A stretch of 46,516 nt of DNA from Actinomycetota bacterium (GTDB taxonomy: Bacteria; Actinomycetota; Thermoleophilia; Miltoncostaeales; Miltoncostaeaceae). The notes beneath the pieces are model-generated. The model was not told where the DNA came from. It searched no databases and was given only the letters and a program-made list of their open reading frames with translations. The number at the start of each line of letters is the position of its first letter. The stretch's first letter is position 1. Below, in pieces: positions 8,210 through 17,194 of this stretch. Position numbers and translations under genes: made by a program. The stretch is from positions 1 through 46,516 of the forward strand of contig CANJMX010000002.1 in NCBI GenBank assembly GCA_947475125.1, in the 5' to 3' direction.

Positions 8210-10236
8210 CGTACCTCCAGCGTTCGTGAGCGGCGGGATATCAACGCTCCGCCAATGTTCAGGATGAAGATGATTGCAACAAGAACCAAGGCTGCACCCC
8301 ATGCAAGTTGCAGCGACGCCGGCGTGGCCACCTGAATGGTTCGCTGATAGATGAGTTGCGGGATGGCGGCGATAGGTGCGTTGAGATCGGTCGAGAAGAA
8401 CTGATTGCCAAGCGATGTGAAGAGGAGCGGGGCCGTCTCGCCCGATGCCCGCGCCACCCCCAGCAGCACGCCCGTGATGATCCCTGGCAGCGCCGCCGGG
8501 ATCACAATCGAGAGGGTCGTACGCCACTTCGGCGCGCCCAGTGCCATGGCAGCCTCTTTCTGGGCCTGCGGCACCAGTTGCAGCACCTCGTCCGATGCCC
8601 GCACCACCACTGGGAACATGATGATGGCGAGTGCGATGCCGCCCGCCCAGGCCGAGAAGTGTCCCATCACGATCACCACGCCCAGATACACGATGAGCCC
8701 CACCACGATGGACGGCACTCCCAGCAGGATGTCCACCACAAAGCCCACGGCCGAGCCGATCTTGCCGCTGATGGTGCCCGGGCGGGCGACATCGCGGATG
8801 AAGAGCGCGGTGAGAATCCCCAGGGGGGCGGCAATGAGCGTGGCAAGACCCATAAGGATGAGCGTGCCCACGAGCGCGTTTGAGATACCCCCCGCGTAAC
8901 TCGATGGATCGGTGGGTGGCAGTTCGGTGAAGAACGATCCGGAGATGGCCGGCAGCCCCACGCGGATCATCTCCCAGATCACCAGGATGAGCGGCACCAT
9001 GCCAAAGGCAAGGCTGACCCACACGACCCCCTCGCCAAGACGCGACCGCACGCGACGCGAACGCGAGAGTGCTGCAGATCCGCTGATCGTGGCCGGCGGA
9101 CGGGGCGGCGGGGGCGGCGGCGGGGCGCCAGCAGCCAGAGACGGCGATACCTGCACGGCCTTGGGCGCGCGGCGGGGAAACAGGCCAGCGATACCAGTGA
9201 CCGCACGCGATACCAGACCGTCCTTGCGGGCGGCTCCGCCCTGGGAGCGGCGCACCACCAAGCGCGCCACAGCATTGATGCCAAAGGCGAGCACAAACAG
9301 CACCACAGCGAGGGCGGTGAGTGCCGACAGCTGGAGCCCCGATGCCTCACCGGTCTGCAGGGCGATGATCGACGCTAAGGTCGACCCCGGCCCCACAAGG
9401 GACGTGAATATGCCGGGACTATTGCCAAGCAGCAGTGCGATAGCGATGGTCTCGCCCACCGCGCGGCCCAGACCGAGCGCCGACGCCCCCACGATTCCGG
9501 AGCGGGCCCACGGCAGCATTGAGTGGCGCACCATCTCCCAGCGAGTGGCGCCAAGCGCATACGCGGCCTCCTGCTGATCGCGGGGCACTGTCAGCAGCAC
9601 CTCACGGATGATGGCCGTGATGATGGGCAGCACCATGATGGCCAGCACAAGCGCGGAGATGAGGTACGAGCCCGAGGTGATGGGACCCTCAAACGGGTGC
9701 CACCCAAAGATGCTGAGCCCGCCGAAGGTCGTCGAGAGCCATTCGAGTGCAGGCTTGAGGAATGGCACCAGCACTGTGAGACCCCAGAGACCAAAGATGA
9801 CCGACGGCACGGCCGCAAGCAGGTTGATCATGGCGCCGATGGGACCGCGCAGTTTCTTGGGCAGCAGCACCACGGTGGCAAGCGCGATACCGATGGCCGC
9901 CGGCACGGCGATGATGAGCGCCAGGATCGACGTCATCAGGGTGCCGTAGATAAATGGCAGGGCTCCGAAGATGGGAGCACCGCTCACCGGAGTGGGCAAC
10001 CACTGCTCGCCCGTCAGGAATCCCCACACCCCGAAGGTGGACCACACCTCGCCGGTCTGGGCAACGGTGTTCCAGATGAGGTAGCCCACGAAGGCCACCG
10101 CGATGACGGCAGCGCCCACCGCAAGGCCCACATAGGTACGGTCGGCCGCGACGCTGGATCCGGTGCGCCGTAGCGGTGATGGGAACTGTCGGGCGAGTGC
10201 CTCGTCGGGAGGCGAAGGCGGAGGCGGTGGCGTCAT
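8206..10236 (-). CDS. Fused phosphate permease PstC-PstA
   Basis: A single uninterrupted 676-aa frame holds both permease subunits of the Pst importer. The N-terminal half is PstC-like ([36 protein letters not shown]), with an EAA loop [20 protein letters not shown]. After residue 335 a hydrophilic linker of about 70 residues includes a run of seven prolines. The second half is PstA-like ([18 protein letters not shown]) with its own EAA loop [20 protein letters not shown]. About twelve membrane segments in all. ATG 10236 is chosen as it is nearest to the first membrane segment; the frame extends 33 codons further. pstC and pstA are separate genes in most bacteria. Confidence 0.93.
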   Translation of the reverse strand: MTPPPPPSPPDEALARQFPSPLRRTGSSVAADRTYVGLAVGAAVIAVAFVGYLIWNTVAQTGEVWSTFGVWGFLTGEQWLPTPVSGAPIFGALPFIYGTLMTSILALIIAVPAAIGIALATVVLLPKKLRGPIGAMINLLAAVPSVIFGLWGLTVLVPFLKPALEWLSTTFGGLSIFGWHPFEGPITSGSYLISALVLAIMVLPIITAIIREVLLTVPRDQQEAAYALGATRWEMVRHSMLPWARSGIVGASALGLGRAVGETIAIALLLGNSPGIFTSLVGPGSTLASIIALQTGEASGLQLSALTALAVVLFVLAFGINAVARLVVRRSQGGAARKDGLVSRAVTGIAGLFPRRAPKAVQVSPSLAAGAPPPPPPPRPPATISGSAALSRSRRVRSRLGEGVVWVSLAFGMVPLILVIWEMIRVGLPAISGSFFTELPPTDPSSYAGGISNALVGTLILMGLATLIAAPLGILTALFIRDVARPGTISGKIGSAVGFVVDILLGVPSIVVGLIVYLGVVIVMGHFSAWAGGIALAIIMFPVVVRASDEVLQLVPQAQKEAAMALGAPKWRTTLSIVIPAALPGIITGVLLGVARASGETAPLLFTSLGNQFFSTDLNAPIAAIPQLIYQRTIQVATPASLQLAWGAALVLVAIIFILNIGGALISRRSRTLEVR

Positions 10237-10311
10237 GTCCCCGGGTTCGATGGTGTGTGGTGGACCGCCAGCAATGGTGCCCGACGTGGTGTGAACTTGA
10301 TGTGAAACGCA

Positions 10312-10347
10312 CGGGGGCACCGGCTGCGTGTGCAACCGGTGCCCCCG
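10312..10347 (-). terminator. Strong hairpin between pstS and pstCA (attenuator)
   Basis: A perfect 12-bp stem (10312-10323/10336-10347) with a 12-nt loop, 30 nt past the pstS stop in the direction of transcription. Only a short T-run follows. Position and strength suit partial termination or 3'-end protection, letting pstS mRNA exceed the permease message. Confidence 0.6.
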
Positions 10348-10377
10348 GGGACAGCAGGGATCAACTCAGAGAGTCGA

Positions 10378-11439
10378 TTAGCCCAGGTTCGCCAGCGCCT
10401 TGTTGGCACCGGTGCGCAGCTGACCCGAGAGCGCCACAAATCCGAGGCTCTCAAGCTTGCTCTGGGCGGTCTTGCCCAGGAAGTACGACAGGGCCGCGGA
10501 GACGGCACCGTTGTTCGGCATACCGGCACGCACCAGGATGAAGGTGGTGGTGGTGATGGGGTACGAACCAGAGTTCGGCGACGCCGTGAAGTCCATCTTG
10601 AGGTCGCCGGCCTTGATCTTGGCGTTCTGTGCAGCCGTGGGCGTACCGCCGAGCTGAATCGTCTTGGTCGACGGCAGCACGTACTGCATCACGCGGCCCT
10701 TACCCTTGACGATGCGCTTCTCACCGACGGCAACGACGTTGGTCTGAAGCCCGGCACGGATGGCGTCGCCCAGGTCGACGTAGCCAATGGCGTTGTCGTT
10801 GCTGTTTACGCAGTTGGCGACACCGGCGTTACCGGATGCCGACTGCAGGGCGGGAGCCGTCCAGGCCGGAGTCTGGTTCTGGCCGCCGGAGCTGACCTTC
10901 GCCTTGTACGACGCGCTCACCTTGGACAGGTAATTGCTGAAGTTGCCCGAGGTGCCCGAGGCGTCACTGCGCACGCACACCGTAATGGGCGATGCAGGGA
11001 ACTTGATGCCCTTGTTGGTCTTGGTGATCTTGGCGTCATTCCAGGTGGTGATGGCACCCGAGAAGATGTCGCCGAGAGTCGAGCCATCGATCTTGACCTT
11101 GTTGCCCGTCACGCCCGAGACGTGCACGGGAATGGAGATGGCACCGTAGAGCGTGGGGATGTAGGTGACGTTGGCACCACCGAAGGTGGCGACCTGCGCG
11201 TCGGACATGATGACGTCCGAGCCAGCGAAGTCGACGGTCTTGGCGGCGAGGGCCTTGATGCCTGAGCCGGAGCCGACGCCCGTGTACGAGCAGGCGCCCG
11301 AGTCGGAGCACCAGGTCTGGTAGGCGATGGCCGGGAAGGTTGCGCCGGAGCCGGTTGCGGCGCCGAATGCGCTTGCCGAGCCGGCGAGCGAGAGGCCCGC
11401 GGCGGACAGCAGCGCGACGTTACGGAGAGTGCGGTTCAC
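10378..11439 (-). CDS. pstS: Periplasmic-type phosphate-binding protein
   Basis: Extracellular phosphate-binding component of the Pst importer, 353 aa. A signal peptide is clear (NVALLSAAGLSLAGSASAFGA) and lacks a lipobox, unusual for a Gram-positive-type envelope, where PstS is generally a lipoprotein. Phosphate-site motifs follow: GSGATFPAIAYQTWC, GVGSGSGIKAL, VDFAGSDVIM, and RSDASGTSGNFSNYL. The gene is upstream of pstCA and pstB and downstream of a PHO box, as expected of a phosphate-starvation operon. How it is retained at the surface is not visible. Confidence 0.93.
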   Translation of the reverse strand: MNRTLRNVALLSAAGLSLAGSASAFGAATGSGATFPAIAYQTWCSDSGACSYTGVGSGSGIKALAAKTVDFAGSDVIMSDAQVATFGGANVTYIPTLYGAISIPVHVSGVTGNKVKIDGSTLGDIFSGAITTWNDAKITKTNKGIKFPASPITVCVRSDASGTSGNFSNYLSKVSASYKAKVSSGGQNQTPAWTAPALQSASGNAGVANCVNSNDNAIGYVDLGDAIRAGLQTNVVAVGEKRIVKGKGRVMQYVLPSTKTIQLGGTPTAAQNAKIKAGDLKMDFTASPNSGSYPITTTTFILVRAGMPNNGAVSAALSYFLGKTAQSKLESLGFVALSGQLRTGANKALANLG

Positions 11440-11524
11440 GTGTGAGATGTCTCCTGAGATGAGTGCTGGGGAACTTCCCTCCCGGGTGCGCCCCGCGAGT
11501 CACTGGGAGTGTTCCCCGACTCCT

Positions 11525-11572
11525 GTGAACGACTTGTGACCTGTTACAGGCATCCTGTGACCATCCTGTGAA
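11525..11572 (-). promoter_or_regulatory. PHO box array facing pstS
   Basis: Read on the minus strand, TTCACAGGATG and GTCACAGGATG follow each other as 11-bp direct repeats, and a second pair (TCACAAG, TTCACAGG) lies 21 bp further on at the same 11-bp spacing. This is the direct-repeat layout of actinobacterial PhoP operators. It lies about 85 bp upstream of the pstS start. Confidence 0.7.
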
Positions 11573-11592
11573 ACCGCTTCGCGCCTTCGTTT

Positions 11593-11627
11593 TCACGTAT
11601 TCACGGCCTGTTCACGAGTCCGTCACG
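11593..11627 (+). promoter_or_regulatory. PHO box array facing the response regulator
   Basis: TTCACGGCCTG, TTCACGAGTCC and GTCACG begin at exactly 11-bp intervals (TCAC at 11601, 11612, 11623), with another TCAC at 11593. The array ends about 37 bp before the regulator ATG, and a TAACGT -10-like hexamer is at 11648-11653. It suggests autoregulation. Confidence 0.65.
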
Positions 11628-11662
11628 ATTCAGCCCTGACACAGACGTAACGTCGCCGTCAT

Positions 11663-12406
11663 ATGAGCACAGTTCCTGATCCGAACCGCCGCACCGTCCT
11701 TGTGGTGGAAGATGATGAGTCCACCGCGCAGGCCGTGGCCTGGCATCTGTCCAAGGCCGGATACGCCACCAGCGTGGCCCGTGACGGGCTCGCCGCCCTC
11801 ACCACGCTCAAGGCGTGGCAGCCCGATGCCGTGGTGCTCGACCTCATGTTGCCGCACGTGGACGGGTGGGCAATCATCCGCGACGTACGCCGCTGGGCTC
11901 CCAACCTGCCCATCATCGTGATGACCGCGCGCCCCGACGAGGGGGAGCGCCTTGAGGCACTTACGCTCGGGGCCGACGACCTGCTGCGAAAGCCATTCTC
12001 GGCCCGCGAGCTGGTGGCGCGACTCGATACCGCCCTGCGGCGTGCCGAGGTGCTGGGCGAGGGCGATCCATCTGAGGTGTCGATGGGCGACCTCGAGATC
12101 GACCGCGACCGCCTGCAAGTGCGGGTGGCCGACGAAGTGGCACCGCTCACACCGCTCGAGACCAAACTGCTGTGGATCCTCGCCGAGGAGAAGGGCCGAT
12201 CGCTGTCACGTGACGCGATCTTTGAGCGTGTGTGGGGCGGCGACCGCCCGCATGGCGACCGCTCGGTAGATGTTCTTGTGCGCCGCCTGCGACGCAAGGT
12301 TGACGAAACCGGCGGGCGCTACACCTACGTGCAGACCGAGCACCGGGTCGGGTACCGCCTGGAAGCCATCGCCAAGGCATTCCCCGTGGGGCGCCGGCGG
12401 GGCTAG
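11663..12406 (+). CDS. OmpR/PhoB-family response regulator (PhoP-like)
   Basis: 247 aa with an N-terminal receiver (VVEDDES acidic pocket; phosphoacceptor Asp in VVLDLMLPHVDGW; MTARP; LRKPFSARELVAR with the conserved Lys) and a C-terminal winged helix (LTPLETKLLWILAEEKGR, VDVLVRRLRRKVDE, RVGYRLE). Its place next to pstS and between two PHO boxes supports a role in the phosphate response. No sensor kinase gene adjoins it; the convergent neighbour is a SpoIIE-type phosphatase, so its kinase must be encoded elsewhere. PhoP identity is inferred from context. Confidence 0.88.
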   Translation: MSTVPDPNRRTVLVVEDDESTAQAVAWHLSKAGYATSVARDGLAALTTLKAWQPDAVVLDLMLPHVDGWAIIRDVRRWAPNLPIIVMTARPDEGERLEALTLGADDLLRKPFSARELVARLDTALRRAEVLGEGDPSEVSMGDLEIDRDRLQVRVADEVAPLTPLETKLLWILAEEKGRSLSRDAIFERVWGGDRPHGDRSVDVLVRRLRRKVDETGGRYTYVQTEHRVGYRLEAIAKAFPVGRRRG

Positions 12407-14013
12407 GCGTCGAGCCGCGGTACCCGCTGCACCGCCAGCACCGAGACGTCGTCGCGCAGGTTGCCCTCGTCGTAGCGTCGCGCGCGCTCGGTGAGGTATG
12501 CCATGCGCTCCTCAAGAGGCAGGTGCGCCGAGGCAGCCAAGGTCTCGATGACTCGTGACGACCCGAACATGACGTCGCCCTGCCGCGCCTCCACCAGACC
12601 ATCGGTGTAGATCACCAGGGTGCCACCCTCGGGAATCGTGACCTCGGTCACCGGCCATGATGGCGGGTCGAGCAGGCCAAGAATGGGGCCCCGCTCCTCC
12701 ACCTCGATGAGCGCGCCGGTGCCGCCGGACATCACGATTGGCCTGGGGTGCCCGGCAAGTGCGATCTCGGCGCGGCCGTCGGGGTGCACGTGGCAGTGGC
12801 ACATGGTGGAGAAGATTCCCTGTTCGCGTTCGCCCGGGCCAACGACAAGGCCATTCAGCACACCCAGCACGCGCTGCGGGTCGGGATCCACCTCAACCAG
12901 CGCGCGCCAGCCGAATCGCATGCGTGCAGCCCGTGCGGCCGGCTCGGCACCGTGCCCGGCAACATCGCCCACCACCACCACGAGACTTCCGTCAGGAAGC
13001 ACGCGGGCGTCGTAGAAGTCGCCCCCGATGGCAAGCCCCGGGCTCATGGGCAGATAGCGGGCCGCCAGACGCAGGCCGGGAACGGCGGGCAGGTTCTCGG
13101 GAAGCAGACCCTTCTCCACCGTGCGCCACAGACGCCGCTCGGCGCGCGCGGCCTCGGTGCGACGGGCACTGGCCTCAGCGGCGTCACGCTGTACCACCAC
13201 CTGCCCCTGCATCTCGTTGAACGACTCCACCAGCTGGTGAACCTCACGCGCAGCGCTCTCCGGGAGCGGCACCTTCTCGCCCGTGCGGCCCGCCCCCACG
13301 CGCCGCACTCCCTGCAGCAGCGATCCAAGTGGGGCACCCACCCGGCGCCACAGCAGCCGCGTGGCGCCCAGAACGGTGAGCACGGCGATGACAGATCCGA
13401 GGAGGAGAGCGAGGATGGTGAGGGTGCGCCGGCGGTCGGCACGGCGAAGCGCAGTCTGACGCTCGCGCTCCACGAGCCCCCGGAGTTCGGCCTGCTCCGC
13501 TCGCAGCGCGTCGAGGCGGGCCTTGTCGATGCCCTGATTAATGCGATCCACCGCGCCCTGGATGTCGCCCTGCTTGCGCAGGTCAATAAGGGTCGCGGCC
13601 TCGGAGAACCACAGCTGGGCGGCGCGGTCGATCGAGGCCACCGACTGCTCCAGTTTGGGGCTGCCGGTCACGAGCCCCTGCAGCCGCGCGATGCTGCGCG
13701 GGTACGAGGCCTCGGCCTTGACGTACGGCACCAGATAGTTGGGTCGGCCGGTGAGCGTGTACCCGCTCACGCCGGTCTCGGCATTCAGCAGGTCGGCGAG
13801 GATGGATTCGGCCGTGGTGGCGCGCGTGACGGCCACCTGCTGATCGTCGCGGTACGACGCCGTGGATGCGTACACGCCGATGATGGCCAGGGCGCTGAGC
13901 ACGCCCAGCACCAGACCCACGCCCACCACCACGCGTGTGAGCAGCCCACGCAGCGACGGGGTGCCCCGACCGCGGAGCACCGACCAGAGGTCGCGCCTGT
14001 CCGGATCCCTCAT
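12403..14013 (-). CDS. CHASE3-HAMP-SpoIIE (PP2C-type) phosphatase, RsbU-like
   Basis: 536 aa. Two membrane segments (VVVGVGLVLGVLSALAIIGV; LTILALLLGSVIAVLTVLG) flank an extracellular CHASE3 domain (LLNAETGVSGYTLTGRPNYL). A HAMP linker and a helical stretch lead to a SpoIIE phosphatase with metal motifs GGDFYDA, VVGDVAGHG, YTDGLVEA and DDVSVLA. Such proteins dephosphorylate anti-sigma-factor antagonists in partner-switching stress pathways. No anti-sigma or antagonist gene is adjacent. It converges on the response regulator with a 4-bp overlap of the stops. Confidence 0.92.
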   Translation of the reverse strand: MRDPDRRDLWSVLRGRGTPSLRGLLTRVVVGVGLVLGVLSALAIIGVYASTASYRDDQQVAVTRATTAESILADLLNAETGVSGYTLTGRPNYLVPYVKAEASYPRSIARLQGLVTGSPKLEQSVASIDRAAQLWFSEAATLIDLRKQGDIQGAVDRINQGIDKARLDALRAEQAELRGLVERERQTALRRADRRRTLTILALLLGSVIAVLTVLGATRLLWRRVGAPLGSLLQGVRRVGAGRTGEKVPLPESAAREVHQLVESFNEMQGQVVVQRDAAEASARRTEAARAERRLWRTVEKGLLPENLPAVPGLRLAARYLPMSPGLAIGGDFYDARVLPDGSLVVVVGDVAGHGAEPAARAARMRFGWRALVEVDPDPQRVLGVLNGLVVGPGEREQGIFSTMCHCHVHPDGRAEIALAGHPRPIVMSGGTGALIEVEERGPILGLLDPPSWPVTEVTIPEGGTLVIYTDGLVEARQGDVMFGSSRVIETLAASAHLPLEERMAYLTERARRYDEGNLRDDVSVLAVQRVPRLDA

Positions 14014-14038
14014 GGAGTATCCGCCGCCCCGAAGGGAC

Positions 14039-14542
14039 TCAGGCGGAGTCCGACGGAGGGCCGTCTGCCACGAGTCGCTGGATTTCGTCGAAGGTGTCGG
14101 GTCGGGTGAGAATCACCAGGGTGTCGTTGGCCCTGATGGGTTCATCCGGATGCGGCATGGGAAGTGCCCCCTCCGTGCGCAGAATGGCCACGATCGTGCC
14201 GCCCGTGGTCCGGCGTATTCGACAGGTCTGCACGGTACGGCCCACAAGCGGGCTGTCGGCTGGGATATCCACCCATTCGAGTGCCAGGTCGTTGAGCGCT
14301 ACATCGAGGTGCTCGGCGAGCTCCGGGCGGTACACCACGCCCCCGAGGATGGACCCCAGTTGGCGGGCCTCGTCGTCGGTGAGAACGAGGACGTCCTCGG
14401 CGTCCTCGTCGGGGTCGCTGCGGTGGTACACCTCGCGCCTCCCGTCGGTGTGCACGATGGCGCACACGTCCTCGCCGCGGGTGGTGTGCATGGTGAATTT
14501 CTTGCCGACGCCGGGGAGGCGTGTCTCTCGGACCTCGATCAC
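14039..14542 (-). CDS. K+/H+ antiporter regulatory subunit (KhtT-like, RCK_C/TrkA_C domain)
   Basis: 167 aa. The N-terminus VRETRLPGVGKKFTMHTTRG and the C-terminal TrkA_C domain (LEWVDIPADSPLVGRTV...RTTGGTIVAILR...IRANDTLVILTRP) match KhtT/YhaT proteins, which bind cyclic di-AMP or nucleotides and gate a CPA2 antiporter. Start is GTG 14542, overlapping the antiporter stop by 4 bp (GTGA), so subunits are made together. Ligand not determinable from sequence. Confidence 0.88.
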   Translation of the reverse strand: MIEVRETRLPGVGKKFTMHTTRGEDVCAIVHTDGRREVYHRSDPDEDAEDVLVLTDDEARQLGSILGGVVYRPELAEHLDVALNDLALEWVDIPADSPLVGRTVQTCRIRRTTGGTIVAILRTEGALPMPHPDEPIRANDTLVILTRPDTFDEIQRLVADGPPSDSA

Positions 14543-15756
14543 GAACGTTCCTCCTCGTGGGCGACCACCGCTGCGCTGGGTTTCCGGGATCCGAACAACG
14601 CGCGTCCGATCGTTCGGGATTCTCTCATCAGTAGCACTCCAATGAGTGCTGTGACCAGCACAAGCACACCGGCGAATGACGTAATGCGCTGTCGAAAGGC
14701 GGGATCGAGCGCCATGCCGAGGGCTGCGATCTGGGCAAGGATCAGCGAGAACTCACCGCGGGCGATGAGGCTCGACCCCACCGTGAACGACTGCCGGCGC
14801 GAAAATCCGCTGCTGCGGCCGGCGATCCAGCCGGCGACAAGCTTGCCGCCCACCGCCACCACAGCGCCGATGAGGATCCACTGCCAGATCTCCCCGGCCG
14901 ACCCCAGGTCGATCTGCAGGCCGAATGCGAAGAAGAAGATGGCCGCTGCGAAGTCGCGCAGGCCATACAGGTGCCGCTCGATGCGGTCGCGTGCCTCGGT
15001 CTCGGACAGCAGGATTCCCGCCAGCAGTGCCCCGATAGCGGCCGACAGCCCTGCCCACTCCGCCAGCGCGGCGGCACCCACCAGCAGTGCAAGAGCAGCC
15101 AGTACCAGTCGCTCGCGCTCGAGGTACGGACTGACGCGATTGATGTACTTGGGCAGATAGCGGCTGGCCACCAGGAATGCGGCCACGAACGCCACCACAA
15201 TCACGGTACGCGCCGTGATCATGCCCCCACTCACCGTCTGCCCCACCGCCAGTGCGGATGCAACGGCCAGGAACACTGCGACGGCCATGTCCTCAAACAC
15301 CAGGATGCCCAGCACCAGATCGGTCTCATCGTCGGCCAGCCGACGGAAGTCGAACAGGGCCTGGATGATGATGCCGCTGCTTGACACATAGATGATGCCG
15401 GCCACGATGAGGGCCTCGGCGCTCACCCCGAACAGGGCCACGCCCACCGCAAACCCCAGGCCGCCATTCACCACCAGGTCGATCACCCCACCCCGCAGCA
15501 CCAGATTGCGTGCCTGGACCAGGCGCTCAAGGCTGAACTCAAGCCCCAGATAGAACAGCAGCAGGATGATCCCGAGCTCACTGATGAGGTACAGCGGCTC
15601 ACCTTGAAGGAGGGCCGAGGGGAATGGTTCGTAGGGCCCCAGCAGGATGCCCGCGATGATGAACAGCGGGATGGCCGAGAACCTGAGGCGCTCGCCGATG
15701 ATGGCGGCGGCGGCGACCGCGACCAGAATGATCGCGAGTTGCCCGAGAAGGCTCAT
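14539..15756 (-). CDS. CPA2-family monovalent cation/proton antiporter (KhtU-like)
   Basis: 405-aa membrane protein with about twelve hydrophobic helices. Family motifs are GLEFSLERLVQAR, YVSSSGIIIQALFDFRR, ETDLVLGILVFEDMAVAVFL and GALLAGILLSETEARDRIE. It lacks the C-terminal RCK_N domain of KefB/KefC, consistent with a separate KhtT-like regulator next to it. It probably exports K+ (or Na+/NH4+) in exchange for H+. Its ATG overlaps the pyrD stop by 4 bp. Confidence 0.9.
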   Translation of the reverse strand: MSLLGQLAIILVAVAAAAIIGERLRFSAIPLFIIAGILLGPYEPFPSALLQGEPLYLISELGIILLLFYLGLEFSLERLVQARNLVLRGGVIDLVVNGGLGFAVGVALFGVSAEALIVAGIIYVSSSGIIIQALFDFRRLADDETDLVLGILVFEDMAVAVFLAVASALAVGQTVSGGMITARTVIVVAFVAAFLVASRYLPKYINRVSPYLERERLVLAALALLVGAAALAEWAGLSAAIGALLAGILLSETEARDRIERHLYGLRDFAAAIFFFAFGLQIDLGSAGEIWQWILIGAVVAVGGKLVAGWIAGRSSGFSRRQSFTVGSSLIARGEFSLILAQIAALGMALDPAFRQRITSFAGVLVLVTALIGVLLMRESRTIGRALFGSRKPSAAVVAHEEERS

Positions 15757-16865
15757 CCGCCCCCGGCCAGCGCACTGCCCACGAGTTCTGAGATGTGGCC
15801 AACCTGTTCGCGCCGCATGCGATCGACGAGCCCAGTGGTGATGTCACGGGCGATTGTGGGGCCGCGGTACACCATGCCGGTCCATACCTCCACCAGTGAT
15901 GCGCCGCTCGCCAGGCGGTCCCACGCCTGATCGGCATCCATGATGCCGCCCACGCCGATAATCACCAGATCCCCACTGGCACGGCGAGCAGCGATGCGGG
16001 TGGCCTCATCTGCACGGGCACGAAGTGGGGGGCCCGACATGCCGCCCTGCTGTGCCGCCGCCGGGTCGGCGGGGTTCGTAAGCCCCTCGCGCGAAATGGT
16101 GGTGTTGGTGAGCACCACCCCGGCCAGTCCCAGTTCTCCCGCAAGGTCAACGGCGTCCTCAATCTGCGCATCGGGCAGATCGGGTGCCAGCTTCACCAGG
16201 AAGGGCATGGGGGCGCGTCCGTCGCGGGCACGCATTGAGGCATCCTCGTCGCGAAGGGCACCGAGGATCGCCGTGAGGTGATCGCGGTCCTGCAACTCGC
16301 GAAGCCCCGGGGTGTTGGGCGACGACACATTTACCACCACAAGATCGGCCACGCCACGAAGCAGACGGTACGAGGCCACGTGATCGGCCGGGGCGTCGTC
16401 GAGTGGCGTCACCTTCGACTTGCCGATGTTGATGGCGATGGGAATTCCGGCGCCGGACCCCTCACGTGCGGCAGCGATGCGCCGGGCTGTGACCGCCGCG
16501 CCATCGTTGTTGAATCCCATGCGGTTGACGATGGCCTCGTCATCCACCAGGCGAAACAGCCGGGGGCGTGGGTTTCCCGGCTGGGCACGGGCGGTCACGG
16601 TGCCGATCTCAGCGAATCCGAACCCCAGGCGTCCCCAGGCGCGCACCGCCCGTCCGTACTTGTCGTAGCCAGCGGCCAGCCCCACCGGGCCGGCGAAGTC
16701 GAGGCCCATCAGCCGCTGGTGCACCGAGGCATCGCGGGTGGCCATGTACCCCTTGGCGGGCATCAGCAGCGGGCTCCCCACCTGCAATGCACGCAGCGCG
16801 GCCTCATGGGCGCGCTCGGGATCCATGCGGAATGCCGTGCGCCGGATGATCGCCGGCATCCCCAT
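15753..16865 (-). CDS. pyrD: Dihydroorotate dehydrogenase, class 2 (quinone-linked)
   Basis: Fourth step of pyrimidine synthesis, membrane-associated and reducing the quinone pool. 370 aa with the class-2 N-terminal helical extension (FRMDPERAHEAAL), FMN site GPVGLAAGYDK, NRMGFNNDG, the catalytic Ser in VNVSSPNTPGLREL, LVKLAPDL, VLTNTTISRE and IGVGGI. ATG 16865 overlaps the PCD stop by 1 bp (TGATG) and its own stop overlaps the antiporter start by 4 bp, so four genes form one tightly packed operon. Confidence 0.95.
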   Translation of the reverse strand: MGMPAIIRRTAFRMDPERAHEAALRALQVGSPLLMPAKGYMATRDASVHQRLMGLDFAGPVGLAAGYDKYGRAVRAWGRLGFGFAEIGTVTARAQPGNPRPRLFRLVDDEAIVNRMGFNNDGAAVTARRIAAAREGSGAGIPIAINIGKSKVTPLDDAPADHVASYRLLRGVADLVVVNVSSPNTPGLRELQDRDHLTAILGALRDEDASMRARDGRAPMPFLVKLAPDLPDAQIEDAVDLAGELGLAGVVLTNTTISREGLTNPADPAAAQQGGMSGPPLRARADEATRIAARRASGDLVIIGVGGIMDADQAWDRLASGASLVEVWTGMVYRGPTIARDITTGLVDRMRREQVGHISELVGSALAGGG

Positions 16866-17152
16866 CAGCCGGCCGCCAGCCGGTCGCATGCCCCGGCAAG
16901 CGCCAGGTCCATCTCGGTGATACCGCCCTCGGAGTGCGTCACCAGCCTGATGGTGACGGTGGTCCATCGGATGTCGATGTCGGGGTGGTGGTCGGCGGCC
17001 TCGGCGGCCTCGGCCACGGCGTCCACAAACCGGATGCCGTGGATAAACCCCTCATCGAACGTGAAGGCCTTCACCAGCATGCCCTCGGCAACGCCCCAGC
17101 CGGGGAGCGCGGCAAGCGCGGCATGCAGTTGATCGTCTCCCAGTGGCGGCAT
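16865..17152 (-). CDS. 4a-hydroxytetrahydrobiopterin dehydratase (PCD/DCoH family)
   Basis: 95-aa enzyme that dehydrates the pterin product of aromatic amino acid hydroxylases; small homologues are widespread even without a hydroxylase. The signature DHHPDIDIRWTTVTIRLVTH followed by GGITEMD carries the active-site histidines. ATG 17152 is taken since the domain begins at once (LGDDQLHAALAALPGW); the frame runs 22 codons further without homology. First gene of the operon leading to pyrD and the antiporter; no pterin gene is near. Confidence 0.88.
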   Translation of the reverse strand: MPPLGDDQLHAALAALPGWGVAEGMLVKAFTFDEGFIHGIRFVDAVAEAAEAADHHPDIDIRWTTVTIRLVTHSEGGITEMDLALAGACDRLAAG

Positions 17153-17194
17153 TGGCGACACCCTAGCGAGCGCCCGGGCTGCGACACTCCGCGT

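Noticed and set aside
7271-9022. pstB read as a 583-aa protein
   Set aside because: The upstream part is antisense-like out-of-frame translation of the pstCA coding region; the ATG at 8209 with the 4-bp overlap is the natural start.
12748-14109. 453-aa plus-strand ORF
   Set aside because: Antisense to the CHASE3-HAMP-SpoIIE gene; rich in His, Arg and Gly as is usual for GC-rich shadow frames.
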